DNA from: Sneathiella sp.
GTDB lineage: Bacteria; Pseudomonadota; Alphaproteobacteria; Sneathiellales; Sneathiellaceae
Assembly (NCBI GenBank): GCA_002706985.1
Contig: PAKP01000071.1
Location: 1 to 64,000, forward strand
DNA length: 64,000 nucleotides
Direction: 5' to 3'
Below the pieces are notes generated by a model, which saw only the letters and a list, made by a program, of their open reading frames with translations, did not search any database and was not told where the DNA came from. Below, piece by piece: positions 26,492 to 36,238 of the stretch. Positions within the stretch are counted from its first letter, which is position 1. Each line of letters opens with the position of its first letter. The position numbers were made by a program, and so were the translations under genes.

Positions 26492-27250
26492 ATGGTTGAA
26501 AAGAGAAAAATTGCTCTGGTTACCGGAGCGGGTGCAGGAATTGGACGGGCGGTGTCACTGACATTGCTGAAGAACGGATATAGAGTCGTTCTCGCCGGAC
26601 GTAAACGCCAGACGTTGCAGGAAACACTGGACCTGGCTGGTGAAAATGCGGGCAACGGTCGTGTGGTGCCAACGGACGTCAGTGATCCGGCTGCTGTCGG
26701 CGATCTTTTCGAAACGATCCGATCCGAGTTCGGTCGACTTGACCTTCTGTTCAATAATGCCGGAATCGGGGCGCCGCCGGTGCCACCAGATGAACTGGCA
26801 ATCGATGTCTGGCAGAATGTCGTCAATACGAATCTGAACGGGTCTTTCTATTGCGCGCGGGCCGCCTTCGGGATGATGCGCGAGCAGAAGCCAATGGGCG
26901 GGCGGATCATCAATAACGGATCGATTTCCGCGCATGTTCCCCGGCCTTATAGTATTGCCTATACCTCGACCAAGCATGCGATAACCGGTTTGACCAGATC
27001 CCTATCTCTTGACGGGCGTTCGTTCGATATCGCTTGTGGGCAAATAGACATTGGAAATGCGGAGACACCCATGACGGCAGTCATGAAAAAAGGCGTGCCA
27101 CAGGCAAATCTGGAAATGGCGCCAGAGCCTGTAATGGATGTAGAAAATGTTGCCTCGGCTATTCTCTATATGGATAGTCTCAGTCTTGAGGCAAACGTCC
27201 AGTTCATGACGATCATGGCGACCAAGATGCCGTTTATCGGCCGCGGATAG
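26492..27250 (+). CDS. Short-chain dehydrogenase/reductase
   Basis: A 252-residue classical SDR oxidoreductase. The nucleotide site TGAGAGIG (residues ~11-18), NNAG (~88), the catalytic Ser in NGSISA, and YTSTK are all present. The Arg in LAGRK after the second strand favours NADP(H). Part of a likely unit with the preceding MFS carrier. Substrate unknown; hydroxyacid or sugar alcohol oxidation would fit. Confidence 0.92.
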   Translation: MVEKRKIALVTGAGAGIGRAVSLTLLKNGYRVVLAGRKRQTLQETLDLAGENAGNGRVVPTDVSDPAAVGDLFETIRSEFGRLDLLFNNAGIGAPPVPPDELAIDVWQNVVNTNLNGSFYCARAAFGMMREQKPMGGRIINNGSISAHVPRPYSIAYTSTKHAITGLTRSLSLDGRSFDIACGQIDIGNAETPMTAVMKKGVPQANLEMAPEPVMDVENVASAILYMDSLSLEANVQFMTIMATKMPFIGRG

Positions 27251-27331
27251 GGTGGGGCTTACAATCCGGATATTGATGCCTATATCTAACCGATCGTTCC
27301 AATATTATGGAGAAGGAAAGTAAGGTTTATT

Positions 27332-28171
27332 ATGTCCACACCACGTACTGTTACCCGTGTCATCCTCTCGACGGAAGCCTCCGATGGGGCCGGCGTAAAG
27401 CTGCGTCGGTCAATCGGGACAGGACAGATTTCAGAACTGGATCCGTTTTTGTTGCTTGATAACTTCGGCACGGAAAATCCCGACGACTATATCGCCGGGT
27501 TCCCGTCTCATCCGCACCGCGGGTTTGAAACTGTGACGTATATGATCGCGGGCCAGATGCGGCATAAGGATTCCACCGGTTCGGAAGGGGTTCTCGGTCC
27601 CGGTAGTGTACAGTGGATGACCGCCGGGCGCGGCATCGTGCATTCGGAAATGCCGGAGCAAAAAGAGGGTCGCATGAGCGGATTCCAGCTTTGGGTGAAC
27701 CTGCCCGCGAAGGATAAAATGTGTCCGCCGCGCTACCAGAATATTGATCCGGAAGATGTGCCGGAGGTGGATCTTGACCGTACGCATATCCGTGTGCTGG
27801 CGGGAGAAGTTGATGGCCCTGACGGTATTATCGATGGGCCGGTTTCGGGCGTTGCGACGGACCCGATCTATATCGATGTGGCGCTTTCTCCCGGCGGTAG
27901 TTATGAGCATGTGGTCCCTGAAGGGCATACGGCGTTTGCCTATGTCTTCGAAGGGACAGTTGAGGTTGGAGGCAAAGCCGTAGACCAGCATCATCTCGCG
28001 ATCCTTTCGGATGGCGATCATGTCAGGCTATCGAGTGAGACCGGCGGGCGGGCAATCCTGGTTGCCGGGCGTCCCATAGGCGAGCCGGTTGCGCGGTATG
28101 GACCGTTCGTGATGAACAGCTTCGGGGAAATTCAACAGGCTGTTCAGGACTTTCAGACCGGCAACTTCTAA
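27332..28171 (+). CDS. Pirin family protein
   Basis: A 279-residue bicupin. The pirin metal site is intact: FPSHPHRGFETVTYM (near residues 55-69) and the later His/Glu pair in GIVHSEMP (~95). Bacterial pirins include quercetin 2,3-dioxygenase and stress-related proteins; which applies here is unknown. GAGAAGGAAAG precedes the ATG by about 15 nt. It lies between the SDR and an Old Yellow Enzyme gene, all on the same strand. Confidence 0.9.
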   Translation: MSTPRTVTRVILSTEASDGAGVKLRRSIGTGQISELDPFLLLDNFGTENPDDYIAGFPSHPHRGFETVTYMIAGQMRHKDSTGSEGVLGPGSVQWMTAGRGIVHSEMPEQKEGRMSGFQLWVNLPAKDKMCPPRYQNIDPEDVPEVDLDRTHIRVLAGEVDGPDGIIDGPVSGVATDPIYIDVALSPGGSYEHVVPEGHTAFAYVFEGTVEVGGKAVDQHHLAILSDGDHVRLSSETGGRAILVAGRPIGEPVARYGPFVMNSFGEIQQAVQDFQTGNF

Positions 28172-28256
28172 GGCTGCTTGATTGGCGCGGCAAAGCCCGT
28201 TAGGATTTTGCCGCGCATAATTGTCACCCTGAGAATGACGAAAAGGACAGCAACTG

Positions 28257-29483
28257 ATGGCCGCCGATATTTCCTCGATGATAACCCTTCCTTGCGGTGT
28301 GACCGTGAAGAACCGGATCGCCAAAGCCCCGATGACGGAAGGGTTGGCGGATTCCATGAATCGTGCAACCGAACGTCATGTCACGCTCTATCGTAAATGG
28401 GCGGAAGGCGGCGCCGGGATTCTTGTGACCGGCAATGTTCAGGTTGATCGCCGGTTCCTGGAGCGGCCTGGAAATGTTGTCATTGATAAGAACGGCGGGC
28501 TTGAGGAATTGCGCGCCTTTGCCGCTGCGGGAACAGTCAACAACACGTTGCTTTTCATGCAAATCGGCCATGCCGGGCGGCAGACGCCCCGGCGTGTCAA
28601 TCCGCGCCCGGTCGCGCCATCTGAAATTTCCATGACTTTACCTGACAGTATGTTTGCCGCGCCGAGAGCGCTGACGTCCGACGAAGTGGAGGACGTCGTC
28701 AAGCGATTTATTCATGTGGCGACGGTTGCAAAGGAAACCGGTTTTTCGGGAGTGCAGATTCATGCTGCGCATGGGTATCTTATTTCTGAATTTCTCTCCC
28801 CCCTCGCTAATCAACGTGAGGATAAATGGGGTGGGAGCCTTGAAAACCGGGCGCGTTTGTTACGCGAAGTGGTGCAGGGGATAAGATCAGCAGTGGGCAA
28901 GGGCTATCCCATCTCCGTCAAACTGAATTCCTCGGATTTTCAAAAAGGTGGCTTCAGTCATGAAGACTGCCTGCAGGTGGTTAAATGGCTCGAGGAAGAT
29001 ACGGTCGACCTTCTCGAAATTTCCGGAGGGAATTATGAAAATCCGGCCATGATGGTTGGTGCGCGCGGCGCAGATGAAATTCGAAGCACGACCGTTGCAC
29101 GAGAAGCCTATTTCATGGGGTATGCAAAGAATATTCGTAATGCAACCAGTATTCCACTGATGGTAACAGGCGGCTTTCGCAGCCGAAACGCGATGGATGT
29201 CGCCCTTGAAGAAGGGGATGTAGACATCATCGGTATCGGTCGGCCGCTTTGCGTGGACACGGATGCGCCCAACCAGTTGCTAAGCGATGCGGACAGCGCT
29301 GCAATAGCCTATGAGCAACAGATAAAGCCGCCCAAGGCCGGACTTGGCTGGTTCTGTCTGAATATTATTCGAATTGCCGATGGCCTTGAACCGGATAGGA
29401 ACATGACCGGAGACGCGGCAATGGCCGCCTATTTGGAAAATGAAGAGAAAACGGCTTCCGCTCTTGAGCGACGCGTTATTTAA
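28257..29483 (+). CDS. NADH:flavin oxidoreductase (Old Yellow Enzyme family)
   Basis: A 408-residue FMN-dependent ene-reductase/oxidoreductase. LPCGVTVKNRIAKAPM at the start, FMQIGHAGRQ, the catalytic HAAHGYLISEFLSPLANQR region (residues ~166-184) and WGGSLENRARLL are diagnostic. This is the short, single-domain type without the C-terminal Fe-S/pyridine-nucleotide part. It reduces activated alkenes such as enones in known members. AAAAGGACAG precedes the ATG. Confidence 0.92.
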   Translation: MAADISSMITLPCGVTVKNRIAKAPMTEGLADSMNRATERHVTLYRKWAEGGAGILVTGNVQVDRRFLERPGNVVIDKNGGLEELRAFAAAGTVNNTLLFMQIGHAGRQTPRRVNPRPVAPSEISMTLPDSMFAAPRALTSDEVEDVVKRFIHVATVAKETGFSGVQIHAAHGYLISEFLSPLANQREDKWGGSLENRARLLREVVQGIRSAVGKGYPISVKLNSSDFQKGGFSHEDCLQVVKWLEEDTVDLLEISGGNYENPAMMVGARGADEIRSTTVAREAYFMGYAKNIRNATSIPLMVTGGFRSRNAMDVALEEGDVDIIGIGRPLCVDTDAPNQLLSDADSAAIAYEQQIKPPKAGLGWFCLNIIRIADGLEPDRNMTGDAAMAAYLENEEKTASALERRVI

Positions 29484-29502
29484 TAAATAAAATTGGCGGA
29501 AA

Positions 29503-29516
29503 TTGATCCGCATCAA
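29503..29516. promoter_or_regulatory. Perfect FNR/FixK-type box
   Basis: TTGAT-CCGC-ATCAA exactly matches the FNR-family consensus TTGATNNNNATCAA. It is centred at 29509.5, about 61 bp before the start codon of the small membrane protein at 29571. Position fits an activator site for that gene. Oxygen control is inferred. Confidence 0.75.
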
Positions 29517-29570
29517 GGCGGCTCTATATTGATTAGGTAAGTTGAATATTCCAATTCGTGAGGAGGGGGT

Positions 29571-30011
29571 ATGTTTGACAAACCATCTTTGATAACGCGT
29601 ATTGCCGTTGGCAAGATCATTGGCCTTATTGTCGGGCTGATTGGCTTTCTTCTGCTGCCCTATATCTGGCCCGAAGGCGACCTCATGCTGAGGTTTGGTG
29701 TGTTGTTCTGGTATATTACCGTTGGCGCCGTCATTGGGGTGTTCGGCGTATTGACATGGAATCCGGTGCTTCATCTTCCCATGCCTTGGTGGTTCCGGGC
29801 TCCCCTTATCGGTGGATGGATGAATTTTGTCCTGACACTTTTTGTCTATGATACGTTTGCACAAATGATGCTGGATGTGTTCGGTCCGGACTTTCCCCTT
29901 ACATCTCCGTTCTGGTTCGTGCTGGAAGGAGCGCTGGTCGGACTAGTAATGGGCTTCTTCGCAACCAGGTTTGGTGGCCAGGGTAAGGAAACAGTACCTG
30001 AAGCACCATAG
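29571..30011 (+). CDS. Small membrane protein downstream of an FNR box
   Basis: A 146-residue protein with four predicted helices (about residues 12-32, 39-62, 75-100 and 112-135). Motifs include WNPVLHLPMPWWFRAPLIGGW and a C-terminal GFFATRFGG. I do not recognise a named family. GAGGAGGGGG before the ATG is very strong. The perfect FNR box upstream suggests it is made under low oxygen, where small membrane proteins of this kind may accompany respiratory adaptation. No function can be assigned. Confidence 0.8.
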   Translation: MFDKPSLITRIAVGKIIGLIVGLIGFLLLPYIWPEGDLMLRFGVLFWYITVGAVIGVFGVLTWNPVLHLPMPWWFRAPLIGGWMNFVLTLFVYDTFAQMMLDVFGPDFPLTSPFWFVLEGALVGLVMGFFATRFGGQGKETVPEAP

Positions 30012-30047
30012 GTTATATCGGTAGCGGGCGTATATCCTGTCTGAGCG

Positions 30048-30656
30048 TTATTTCTGGTTTAAAATTTCCTGCTCGACGGTATCCAGTCGGTCTTTGCCGA
30101 AAAACATTTCATCGCCGACAAAGAACATCGGTGCCCCGAAGCAGCCGCGCTCAACGGATGAATTTGTGTAGTTGATCAGTGTGTCTTTTATGTCCTGATC
30201 CTGCGTGCGCGCCATAATTTTTTCCGCATCAAGTCCTGCGTCGTTCAAAACGTCCTGTATAACGCCGGGATCGTCCATTTTTTTACCGTCCTCCCACATC
30301 GCGGTGAACACAGCATCAATATAACGATCCGCGCATCCTTCCTTTTCCGCAGCAAGGGCGCCGCGCATGATCTGCACAGTGTTGACCGGAAAATTCGGGT
30401 TCATGTGAAATTTCGTCAGATTATGCGCCTCAATGAAGCGTTTTGTCTCAAGGCGCATATAATCCATTTTGAGCGGAATCTCCTTGAACTGTTCCATTGG
30501 GGATTTATTGTTGGTCAGTTTGAAGACGCCGCCCAGCAAAATAGGGAAATAGGTGAATTTGACACCTGTGCGTTTTTCTACCTCGGGAATGACAAGGTGC
30601 GAGAAGTAGCAATTCGGGCTGCCGAAATCATAATGAAACTCTACTTGCGCTGTCAT
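30048..30656 (-). CDS. 2-hydroxychromene-2-carboxylate isomerase-like DsbA-fold protein
   Basis: A 202-residue protein of the HCCA isomerase/DsbA family, glutathione-dependent enzymes of the kappa-GST type. The N-terminal YDFGSPNCYFS holds the active-site serine region, and the C-terminal VERGCFGAPMFFVGDEMFFGKDRL is the family signature. The known reaction is in naphthalene/aromatic degradation, but many members have other roles. A second member lies at 50536-51135. It is directly upstream of nothing obvious; an EamA gene precedes it on the same strand by 46 nt. Confidence 0.9.
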   Translation of the reverse strand: MTAQVEFHYDFGSPNCYFSHLVIPEVEKRTGVKFTYFPILLGGVFKLTNNKSPMEQFKEIPLKMDYMRLETKRFIEAHNLTKFHMNPNFPVNTVQIMRGALAAEKEGCADRYIDAVFTAMWEDGKKMDDPGVIQDVLNDAGLDAEKIMARTQDQDIKDTLINYTNSSVERGCFGAPMFFVGDEMFFGKDRLDTVEQEILNQK

Positions 30657-30702
30657 TTTTCTTCCCTTTCTTTGGTTCAGTCAATCCGGTCTGCCTGGTC
30701 CA

Positions 30703-31617
30703 TCATATCTTTGTGGCGATGGCCGTAGGGGTTCTCTGTTGACGGCTAACCTGTATTTCCCGATGGGAAATATAGGTGGCGGCGGCAACGATCACGGCGC
30801 CGCCAACCATGACGTATGGATCAAGTGGCTCGCCGAAGGCGAGCACCCCAAGAATAGCCGCCCAGATTAGCTGCAGAAAGCCGAGTGGCTGAGTGACGGT
30901 TATCGGCGCGGCTTCGAACGCCCGGGTTAATGTATAATGCGCACCTGTGGCAACGACAGCGGCGAGGACAAGCCACAATAACTCTTCTACTGTCGGATTT
31001 CGCCATTGGAGTATGGCACCCGGCAATAAGGCTAAGGTGCATCCAATCGAGAGCATGCCGACAATCATAGAAGAACCCTGCGTTTCTGTCAGTTTTTTTG
31101 CGAGAATGAAGGAAATGGCGAAAAGCGGGGCGGCGAGTAGCTGCGCCATCTGGCCCATATTTACTTCCTGAAATCCGGGACGAAGAATAATTAACGCGCC
31201 GGCAAAGCCGCAAATGACGCCGACTATCCGGCGAAGCTGAAGCCGCTCACCCAGAAATATGGCGGCACCGATCGTCACGAAAATCGGTGCGACATATCCA
31301 ATCGCCGTTACTTCTGCAATCGGGATGCGGGCCATAGCATAAAACCAGAGAATAACACCGCCCCCATGCACGATCCCTCGGAGGATGTAAAATCCTGTAT
31401 CACGTTTGCTTGGGATGCCCGGCCAATGCCGGATCACCATGGGGAGAATAAGAAGCGATCCCAGGAAATAGCGGATGAAAGCCGCCTCAACGGCGGGCAG
31501 CCCGGATCCCAGATGCCGGATAATAGCAGTCATGCCGACAAAAAGAATGCTCGACAGCACCATCCAGACAATACCCTGAAGAGTTCGGCTGTTTTGAAGC
31601 GCCGCGGAAAGAGGCAT
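30703..31617 (-). CDS. EamA/DMT-family transporter
   Basis: A 304-residue drug/metabolite transporter with ten predicted helices in two EamA repeats. FLGERLQLRRIVGVICGFAGALIILRPG ends the first repeat, and VLAFGEPLDPYVMVGGAVIVAAATYI ends the second. These export amino acids, nucleosides or drugs in known cases. The C-terminus is a short basic tail. It likely forms a unit with the following HCCA-isomerase-like gene. Substrate unknown. Confidence 0.9.
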   Translation of the reverse strand: MPLSAALQNSRTLQGIVWMVLSSILFVGMTAIIRHLGSGLPAVEAAFIRYFLGSLLILPMVIRHWPGIPSKRDTGFYILRGIVHGGGVILWFYAMARIPIAEVTAIGYVAPIFVTIGAAIFLGERLQLRRIVGVICGFAGALIILRPGFQEVNMGQMAQLLAAPLFAISFILAKKLTETQGSSMIVGMLSIGCTLALLPGAILQWRNPTVEELLWLVLAAVVATGAHYTLTRAFEAAPITVTQPLGFLQLIWAAILGVLAFGEPLDPYVMVGGAVIVAAATYISHREIQVSRQQRTPTAIATKI

Positions 31618-31759
31618 GGGCTATTCTTTTCTTGTTATTATTCCAACGATCGGGAAAGGATACAAAGCCCCAATCGAAACGACATGAATACCATTCTAAA
31701 GCGCAGTCAGTCTTTTTGCCACTTTATTTAAAAGGATATTCTCACATCGACAGTCCTGA

Positions 31760-32401
31760 CTAATGATCCATGATGCCCTGATGTGCCTGATCTCCCCATA
31801 ACTCTTCGACCCGGGCGTCCCGTCCGCAGGAAAAGCGATAGAATTTATATCGAATTGGATTCTTGTTGTAGTAATCCTGATGATAGTCTTCCGCCGGATA
31901 AAACTCGGGAGCCGTCCGTATTTCGGTAACAATTGGTTTTTTTAGAACCCCTGAGTCGTTGAGTGCGGCTTTGGAAGATTGCGCAGTTTTCTTTTGGGCA
32001 TCAGTTGTTGCAAAAATTGCCGTTTTGTAGCTTTCCCCTCGATCGCAAAACTGTCCACCATCGTCCGTAGGGTCGACGCTCCGCCAGAAAACATCAAGGA
32101 TGTCTGAGTAGGAAGTCTTCTCAGGGTCAAAAACAATTTTTACGGCTTCGATATGGCCGGTTCCTCCGGCGGAGACCGCTTTGTAGGTTGGATTTGGGAG
32201 TTCACCACCAATATACCCGGATGTTGTCGAAATGACGCCCGGCACATGATCATAATCGGATTCAACGCACCAGAAACAACCACCGGCCAGAATTGCCGTT
32301 TCTTCGGCGGCGTTGGCCCGCGCGGAATTTCCCAAAAGGCTGTAACCCAGTATTGTTACTGCCATACAGGAATATACGAGAGGGAGTATATATTTACGCA
32401 T
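31760..32401 (-). CDS. msrA: Exported peptide-methionine (S)-S-oxide reductase MsrA
   Basis: A 213-residue MsrA, which repairs methionine S-sulfoxide. The catalytic GGCFWCVES is at residues ~40-48, and a Cys in FSCGRD near residue 191 may resolve. The N-terminus has a signal peptide (VYSCMAVTILGYSLLG, cleavage near ARANA), so this is a periplasmic form; cytoplasmic MsrA usually lacks it. No msrB is adjacent. A short palindrome CGGAG-TT-CTCCG (32403-32414) covers the ribosome site. ATG at 32401. Confidence 0.93.
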   Translation of the reverse strand: MRKYILPLVYSCMAVTILGYSLLGNSARANAAEETAILAGGCFWCVESDYDHVPGVISTTSGYIGGELPNPTYKAVSAGGTGHIEAVKIVFDPEKTSYSDILDVFWRSVDPTDDGGQFCDRGESYKTAIFATTDAQKKTAQSSKAALNDSGVLKKPIVTEIRTAPEFYPAEDYHQDYYNKNPIRYKFYRFSCGRDARVEELWGDQAHQGIMDH

Positions 32402-32596
32402 CCGGAGTTCTCCGTTTCACTGCTTTCACCAATAGCTGAAAACTAGCGATCATCTGCATGAATACCAATGCCTCTCGCGGAAAGTTGATATCACAAGAAT
32501 GTCAGCTTCTCGGCCTCTCAATGGAACTGCGCTTATTTCTGTAATGCCCAGTATGCGACTTTCGGGTTTTGATCTCGCCAGAGATAACGAGATTTT

Positions 32597-33364
32597 TTAG
32601 TCAGCGTATCCCGGAAGATGCCGGTCCAGCTTGCGTAAGAGAGCCTTCCACGCCATTCCGGACACCGCCGTAAGGCCGGTTTCCCCCTGCCCTGCCGTTA
32701 TCTTTTTGACGGCATCGGATGGATAGTGAAGCTTTTTACCGCCTGCGAGACTGGCGACCTGCATCTCGCAGGCGCGCTCGAGAAAATACATTCCGAGGAA
32801 GGCGTCAGCGACAGTTTCACCAAGAGCAAGGGTGCCGTGGTTCCAGAGCAGCATCAGCTTTTTATCCCCCAGATCCTTCTGCAGGCGCGGCCGTTCATCG
32901 TGATTGAGGGCTATGCCTTCATATTCGTGATAGGCGAGCTGCTCCCGGATTACCAATGCCGTTTGATTGAGCGGCATCAATCCTTCCTCCTGAGTGGCAA
33001 CTGCGGTGCCGGCGGCGGTGTGTAAATGTATGACACAAGCCGCGTCATGGCGGACTTCATGCACAGCTGAGTGGATCGTAAAACCCGCAGGATTCACTTT
33101 ATAGTCGCTCTCTCCGACAATTTCGCCGTTCATGTCGACTTTCACGAGAGAGGAAGCCGTAATTTCATCGAACATCATACCGTAAGGATTAATAAGGAAA
33201 TGATTGTCTGGTCCAGGTAAGCGGGCAGAGATATGCGTGAAGATAAGATCGTCCCAGCCATACAGGGCAACCAGCCGGTAAGCGGCGGCCAGATCGATCC
33301 GGATCTGCCATTCTGCTTCGCTGTATTGTTTGCGCGATGACTCTTTTAAGTTTGTTACGCTCAT
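32597..33364 (-). CDS. Class II aldolase/adducin domain protein (second copy)
   Basis: A 255-residue paralogue of the product at 11458-12231, sharing LIFTHISARLPG, NHFLINPYG, MFDEITASSLVKVD and NPAGFTIHSAVH. Zinc histidines lie in VIHLHTAAG and LWNHGTLALG. GAGGAGATCAAG precedes the ATG at 33364. It stands alone, between msrA and the chemoreceptor. Its substrate is unknown; the closeness to the other copy suggests related substrates or pathways. Confidence 0.9.
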   Translation of the reverse strand: MSVTNLKESSRKQYSEAEWQIRIDLAAAYRLVALYGWDDLIFTHISARLPGPDNHFLINPYGMMFDEITASSLVKVDMNGEIVGESDYKVNPAGFTIHSAVHEVRHDAACVIHLHTAAGTAVATQEEGLMPLNQTALVIREQLAYHEYEGIALNHDERPRLQKDLGDKKLMLLWNHGTLALGETVADAFLGMYFLERACEMQVASLAGGKKLHYPSDAVKKITAGQGETGLTAVSGMAWKALLRKLDRHLPGYAD

Positions 33365-33586
33365 CTTGATCTCCTCTTAGTTGCTCCTCGGCATGAATGG
33401 GAGTGCAGGGAATCGGAGAACTGCACTTAGACAAATGTCATGTTTCTGATTTTTCTTATACCAGTATAGCGAAATTTGGGCTCGCAAGCCAAATCTCTTT
33501 CGATATGACACTGCATAACTCATCGTTAATATTTTTACGGTAACTATAACTGTGCCATTACAACTGATGAGGGGCTAAATAGGCTT

Positions 33587-35935
33587 ATGTACCAGATGAT
33601 GAAAAAGGTTACGCAGTTTTTTAATAGGAAAAACAAGGTTGTAGAAGAAAAGGGAGAGGCTTCTTATTCCAGGTTTGGAATTGGACCAAGGTTGATAGCT
33701 TCATTTTCGGTCGTTGCAACATTAACCGTTGCGATATCGATTGTGAGCTGGTTCAGCCTGGGAACACTTACATCATCGAAAAAAGAACTGATCGACCAGA
33801 AAGTGCCGGCGATCACTCTAGCCTTGAGTCTTGCGAACGAAATAACGGCTTTTACGGCAGCAGCGCCTCGGCTGAGTAATGCGACAAGCGACGCGGAGAG
33901 GGCCCAAAGCTATAAAGGGATTACCAACGCTGCAGAAAAGACAAGCGAACAGCTAAAAACATTACAGCAGTATGTGGTGGGCAATGAGTCGCTTCAGAGA
34001 ATTGAGAATGGACTTGTCAATATTCAGAAAAACTTGGGGCGTTTAAACGAGCAGGTTCAGGAGCGCCTTGAATATGCCTCAATGCTAAACTCAACAGCGC
34101 CGCGGCTTTCCGTTGCGCGCGACATTTTGGATACTGGGCTAAATTCTTTTCTGCTTCCGTTGCGTGTTCAGGTTATCGAAAATTCAAACCAATGGAGTGA
34201 ACTTATTGAAAGCTCTGTAGATCAGGCACTTACAGGCGTGAAGCCACAGTATGATACATCAGAGTTGTCCATGAAGCCCTTGGAAGTTCTGCGCTTTCAA
34301 GAAGAAATCTTCACCTTCAAGAGCAATGGATATCAAATGCTGAGCCTTCTGACAGAAGGGTTGCAGGCGGCCGACATAGATGCCGTCAAAGATCTTGAAT
34401 CAGTATTTCTCTCCTCCATTTCATCCATGGGAACTCCGCTTACCGCGATCGAGCGTGAGACATCCAAAGCCAGAACGCAGGAACTAGTGGAGCTTTTTGA
34501 TGATTTCCTCGCCATGGGTGTTCAGGACAGCAAAGATGGGTCGGTGAATATTTTCAAAACCCGCATCAAGGAGCTCGAGGCGGCAAATGCTGCTCAGGGC
34601 ATTGTAAGCGAAAGCCGGTTTCTTGCCGGGATTCTCGTAAAAAATGCAAATGATTTTACTCAGGAAGTACAGGAATCGCTTGCTGCTGCCTCCCAAGAGA
34701 GTGAGGCTCTTTCCGACAACACGCGAATGGCTTTGGTTATATGCGCTTTGATTGCGCTGATCGCAACGATTGCTATCGGATGGCTTTATGTACAGCGGAA
34801 TATCATTCGCCGCATGATGCTGCTCGTGGCCTCGGCTCAACGGCTTTCAGAGGGTGACTTGACCTCCAGCATATATCGTGACGGCACGGATGAGATCGCC
34901 CGCCTTGGTCATGCACTTGTCGGGTTCCGCGATACGGCAAGAGAAGCGAATGAAGCGCGCCTTGAAGCGGATGAACAGCGTAAAATTCGCGAGGAAGAAA
35001 AGGCCAAGCAAGAGGAAGCTCAGCGACAGGCTGAGAAAACTGCCCAGGAGGAACGTGAACGTGCCGAGCGGGAAGCTGTGGAAACTAAGACCAAAGAACG
35101 GAACCAGCTTGCCGATGCTTTTGAAGGCAGCGTAAAGCATATGGTGGAGAAATTCGCCGCAGCTACAGCTGAAATGAACGAAATGTCTGTTTCGATGACA
35201 GGGTCGGCGGAAGACACGACGCAGCGCTCTGCTACAGTTGCATCTGCATCGGATCTCGCGACATCCAGCGTGAACTCGGTGGCGGCAGCGACTGAAGAGC
35301 TGACCTCTTCCATCAATGAAATCAGCCGACAGGTGAACCAGGCAGCTGGCATCGCCGGGGAAGCAGTGTCTGAGGCTGAACGTACGAATATCATGGTAAC
35401 GTCTTTGAATGACGCTGCTGCGAAGATTGGTGACGTTGTGGGGCTCATCAATGACATAGCAGGACAAACCAACCTGCTGGCCCTGAATGCCACGATTGAA
35501 GCAGCGCGTGCCGGCGATGCGGGTAAGGGCTTTGCCGTTGTCGCGAGCGAGGTGAAAAACCTTGCCGCACAGACGGCTAAAGCAACGGAAGAAATTACTG
35601 AACAGATCAGAGCTGTTCAGGAAGAAACCGGAAACGCGGTTGGAGCAATCGGAGGTATTACAACCACGATTAGCAAAATCAATGAGATTGCGACCTCTAT
35701 TTCTGCCGCAGTAGAAGAGCAGGGGGCTGCGACAGGAGAAATAAGCAGAAGCGTTCAACAGGCCGCGGAGGGAGCTCAGGAAGTATCCCAGAATATCAGT
35801 TCAGTGAGAGACGCCGCGGAATCGACTGGTAAAACAGCGCTTCAGGTGCAGGAAGTCTCCAACGATATGGCGAAAGAGGTTTCTGATCTCGATCGGGAAG
35901 TTGAGAATTTCCTCACGCAGATTCGCGCCAGCTAA
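33587..35935 (+). CDS. Methyl-accepting chemotaxis protein with large periplasmic domain
   Basis: A 782-residue chemoreceptor. Transmembrane helix 1 is at about residues 34-56, a helical periplasmic sensor of ~320 residues follows (HBM-like in appearance), then helix 2 at 381-402, a HAMP domain (~403-455), a highly charged coiled coil (~460-515) and the cytoplasmic signalling tip. The tip sequence [21 protein letters not shown] near residue 625 is diagnostic. It relays ligand binding to CheA/CheW and the flagellum, consistent with flbT at the window start. Its own terminator follows, and an ABC importer operon begins 300 bp later. Confidence 0.95.
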   Translation: MYQMMKKVTQFFNRKNKVVEEKGEASYSRFGIGPRLIASFSVVATLTVAISIVSWFSLGTLTSSKKELIDQKVPAITLALSLANEITAFTAAAPRLSNATSDAERAQSYKGITNAAEKTSEQLKTLQQYVVGNESLQRIENGLVNIQKNLGRLNEQVQERLEYASMLNSTAPRLSVARDILDTGLNSFLLPLRVQVIENSNQWSELIESSVDQALTGVKPQYDTSELSMKPLEVLRFQEEIFTFKSNGYQMLSLLTEGLQAADIDAVKDLESVFLSSISSMGTPLTAIERETSKARTQELVELFDDFLAMGVQDSKDGSVNIFKTRIKELEAANAAQGIVSESRFLAGILVKNANDFTQEVQESLAAASQESEALSDNTRMALVICALIALIATIAIGWLYVQRNIIRRMMLLVASAQRLSEGDLTSSIYRDGTDEIARLGHALVGFRDTAREANEARLEADEQRKIREEEKAKQEEAQRQAEKTAQEERERAEREAVETKTKERNQLADAFEGSVKHMVEKFAAATAEMNEMSVSMTGSAEDTTQRSATVASASDLATSSVNSVAAATEELTSSINEISRQVNQAAGIAGEAVSEAERTNIMVTSLNDAAAKIGDVVGLINDIAGQTNLLALNATIEAARAGDAGKGFAVVASEVKNLAAQTAKATEEITEQIRAVQEETGNAVGAIGGITTTISKINEIATSISAAVEEQGAATGEISRSVQQAAEGAQEVSQNISSVRDAAESTGKTALQVQEVSNDMAKEVSDLDREVENFLTQIRAS

Positions 35936-35953
35936 CTTTATCGACGCGCATTG

Positions 35954-36003
35954 AAGGCAGCGTTATTCGGCAAAATTCACCGAATTAAGCGCTGCCTTTT
36001 TCT
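35954..36003 (+). terminator. Terminator of the chemoreceptor gene
   Basis: AAGGCAGCG and a second short arm TTCGG pair with CCGAA and CGCTGCCTT, followed by a T-rich run. The remaining part of the 303-bp gap up to 36238 is AT-rich and presumably contains the ABC-operon promoter; I see no gene in it. Confidence 0.85.
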
Positions 36004-36238
36004 TTCTGCAAAAAGACATCTATAGATAGATTTCTAATATAACAATTACTAAAATTCTTCCTTACCCTCTAGAAACAATATATTTTTTTGCTAGCCAAAA
36101 GGAAAATATTGAGGCACAGTCTGACTACAAAAATAACGAATAACGTTTTAACTGGGAGGTGGACGCTTAGGTGTCCGGAAGCGTATTCATAATGAGATTG
36201 AAGATGCATCTGGGAGCTTGTGCAGCCATTAGTTATGA

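Noticed and set aside
33457-33468. Palindrome TATACCAGTATA upstream of the chemoreceptor
   Set aside because: Arms of only five A/T-rich bases in an AT-rich spacer; likely chance.
34847-35758. 303-codon open frame antisense to the chemoreceptor
   Set aside because: It overlaps the highly conserved signalling domain and is rich in Cys, Phe and Arg, typical of a shadow frame.
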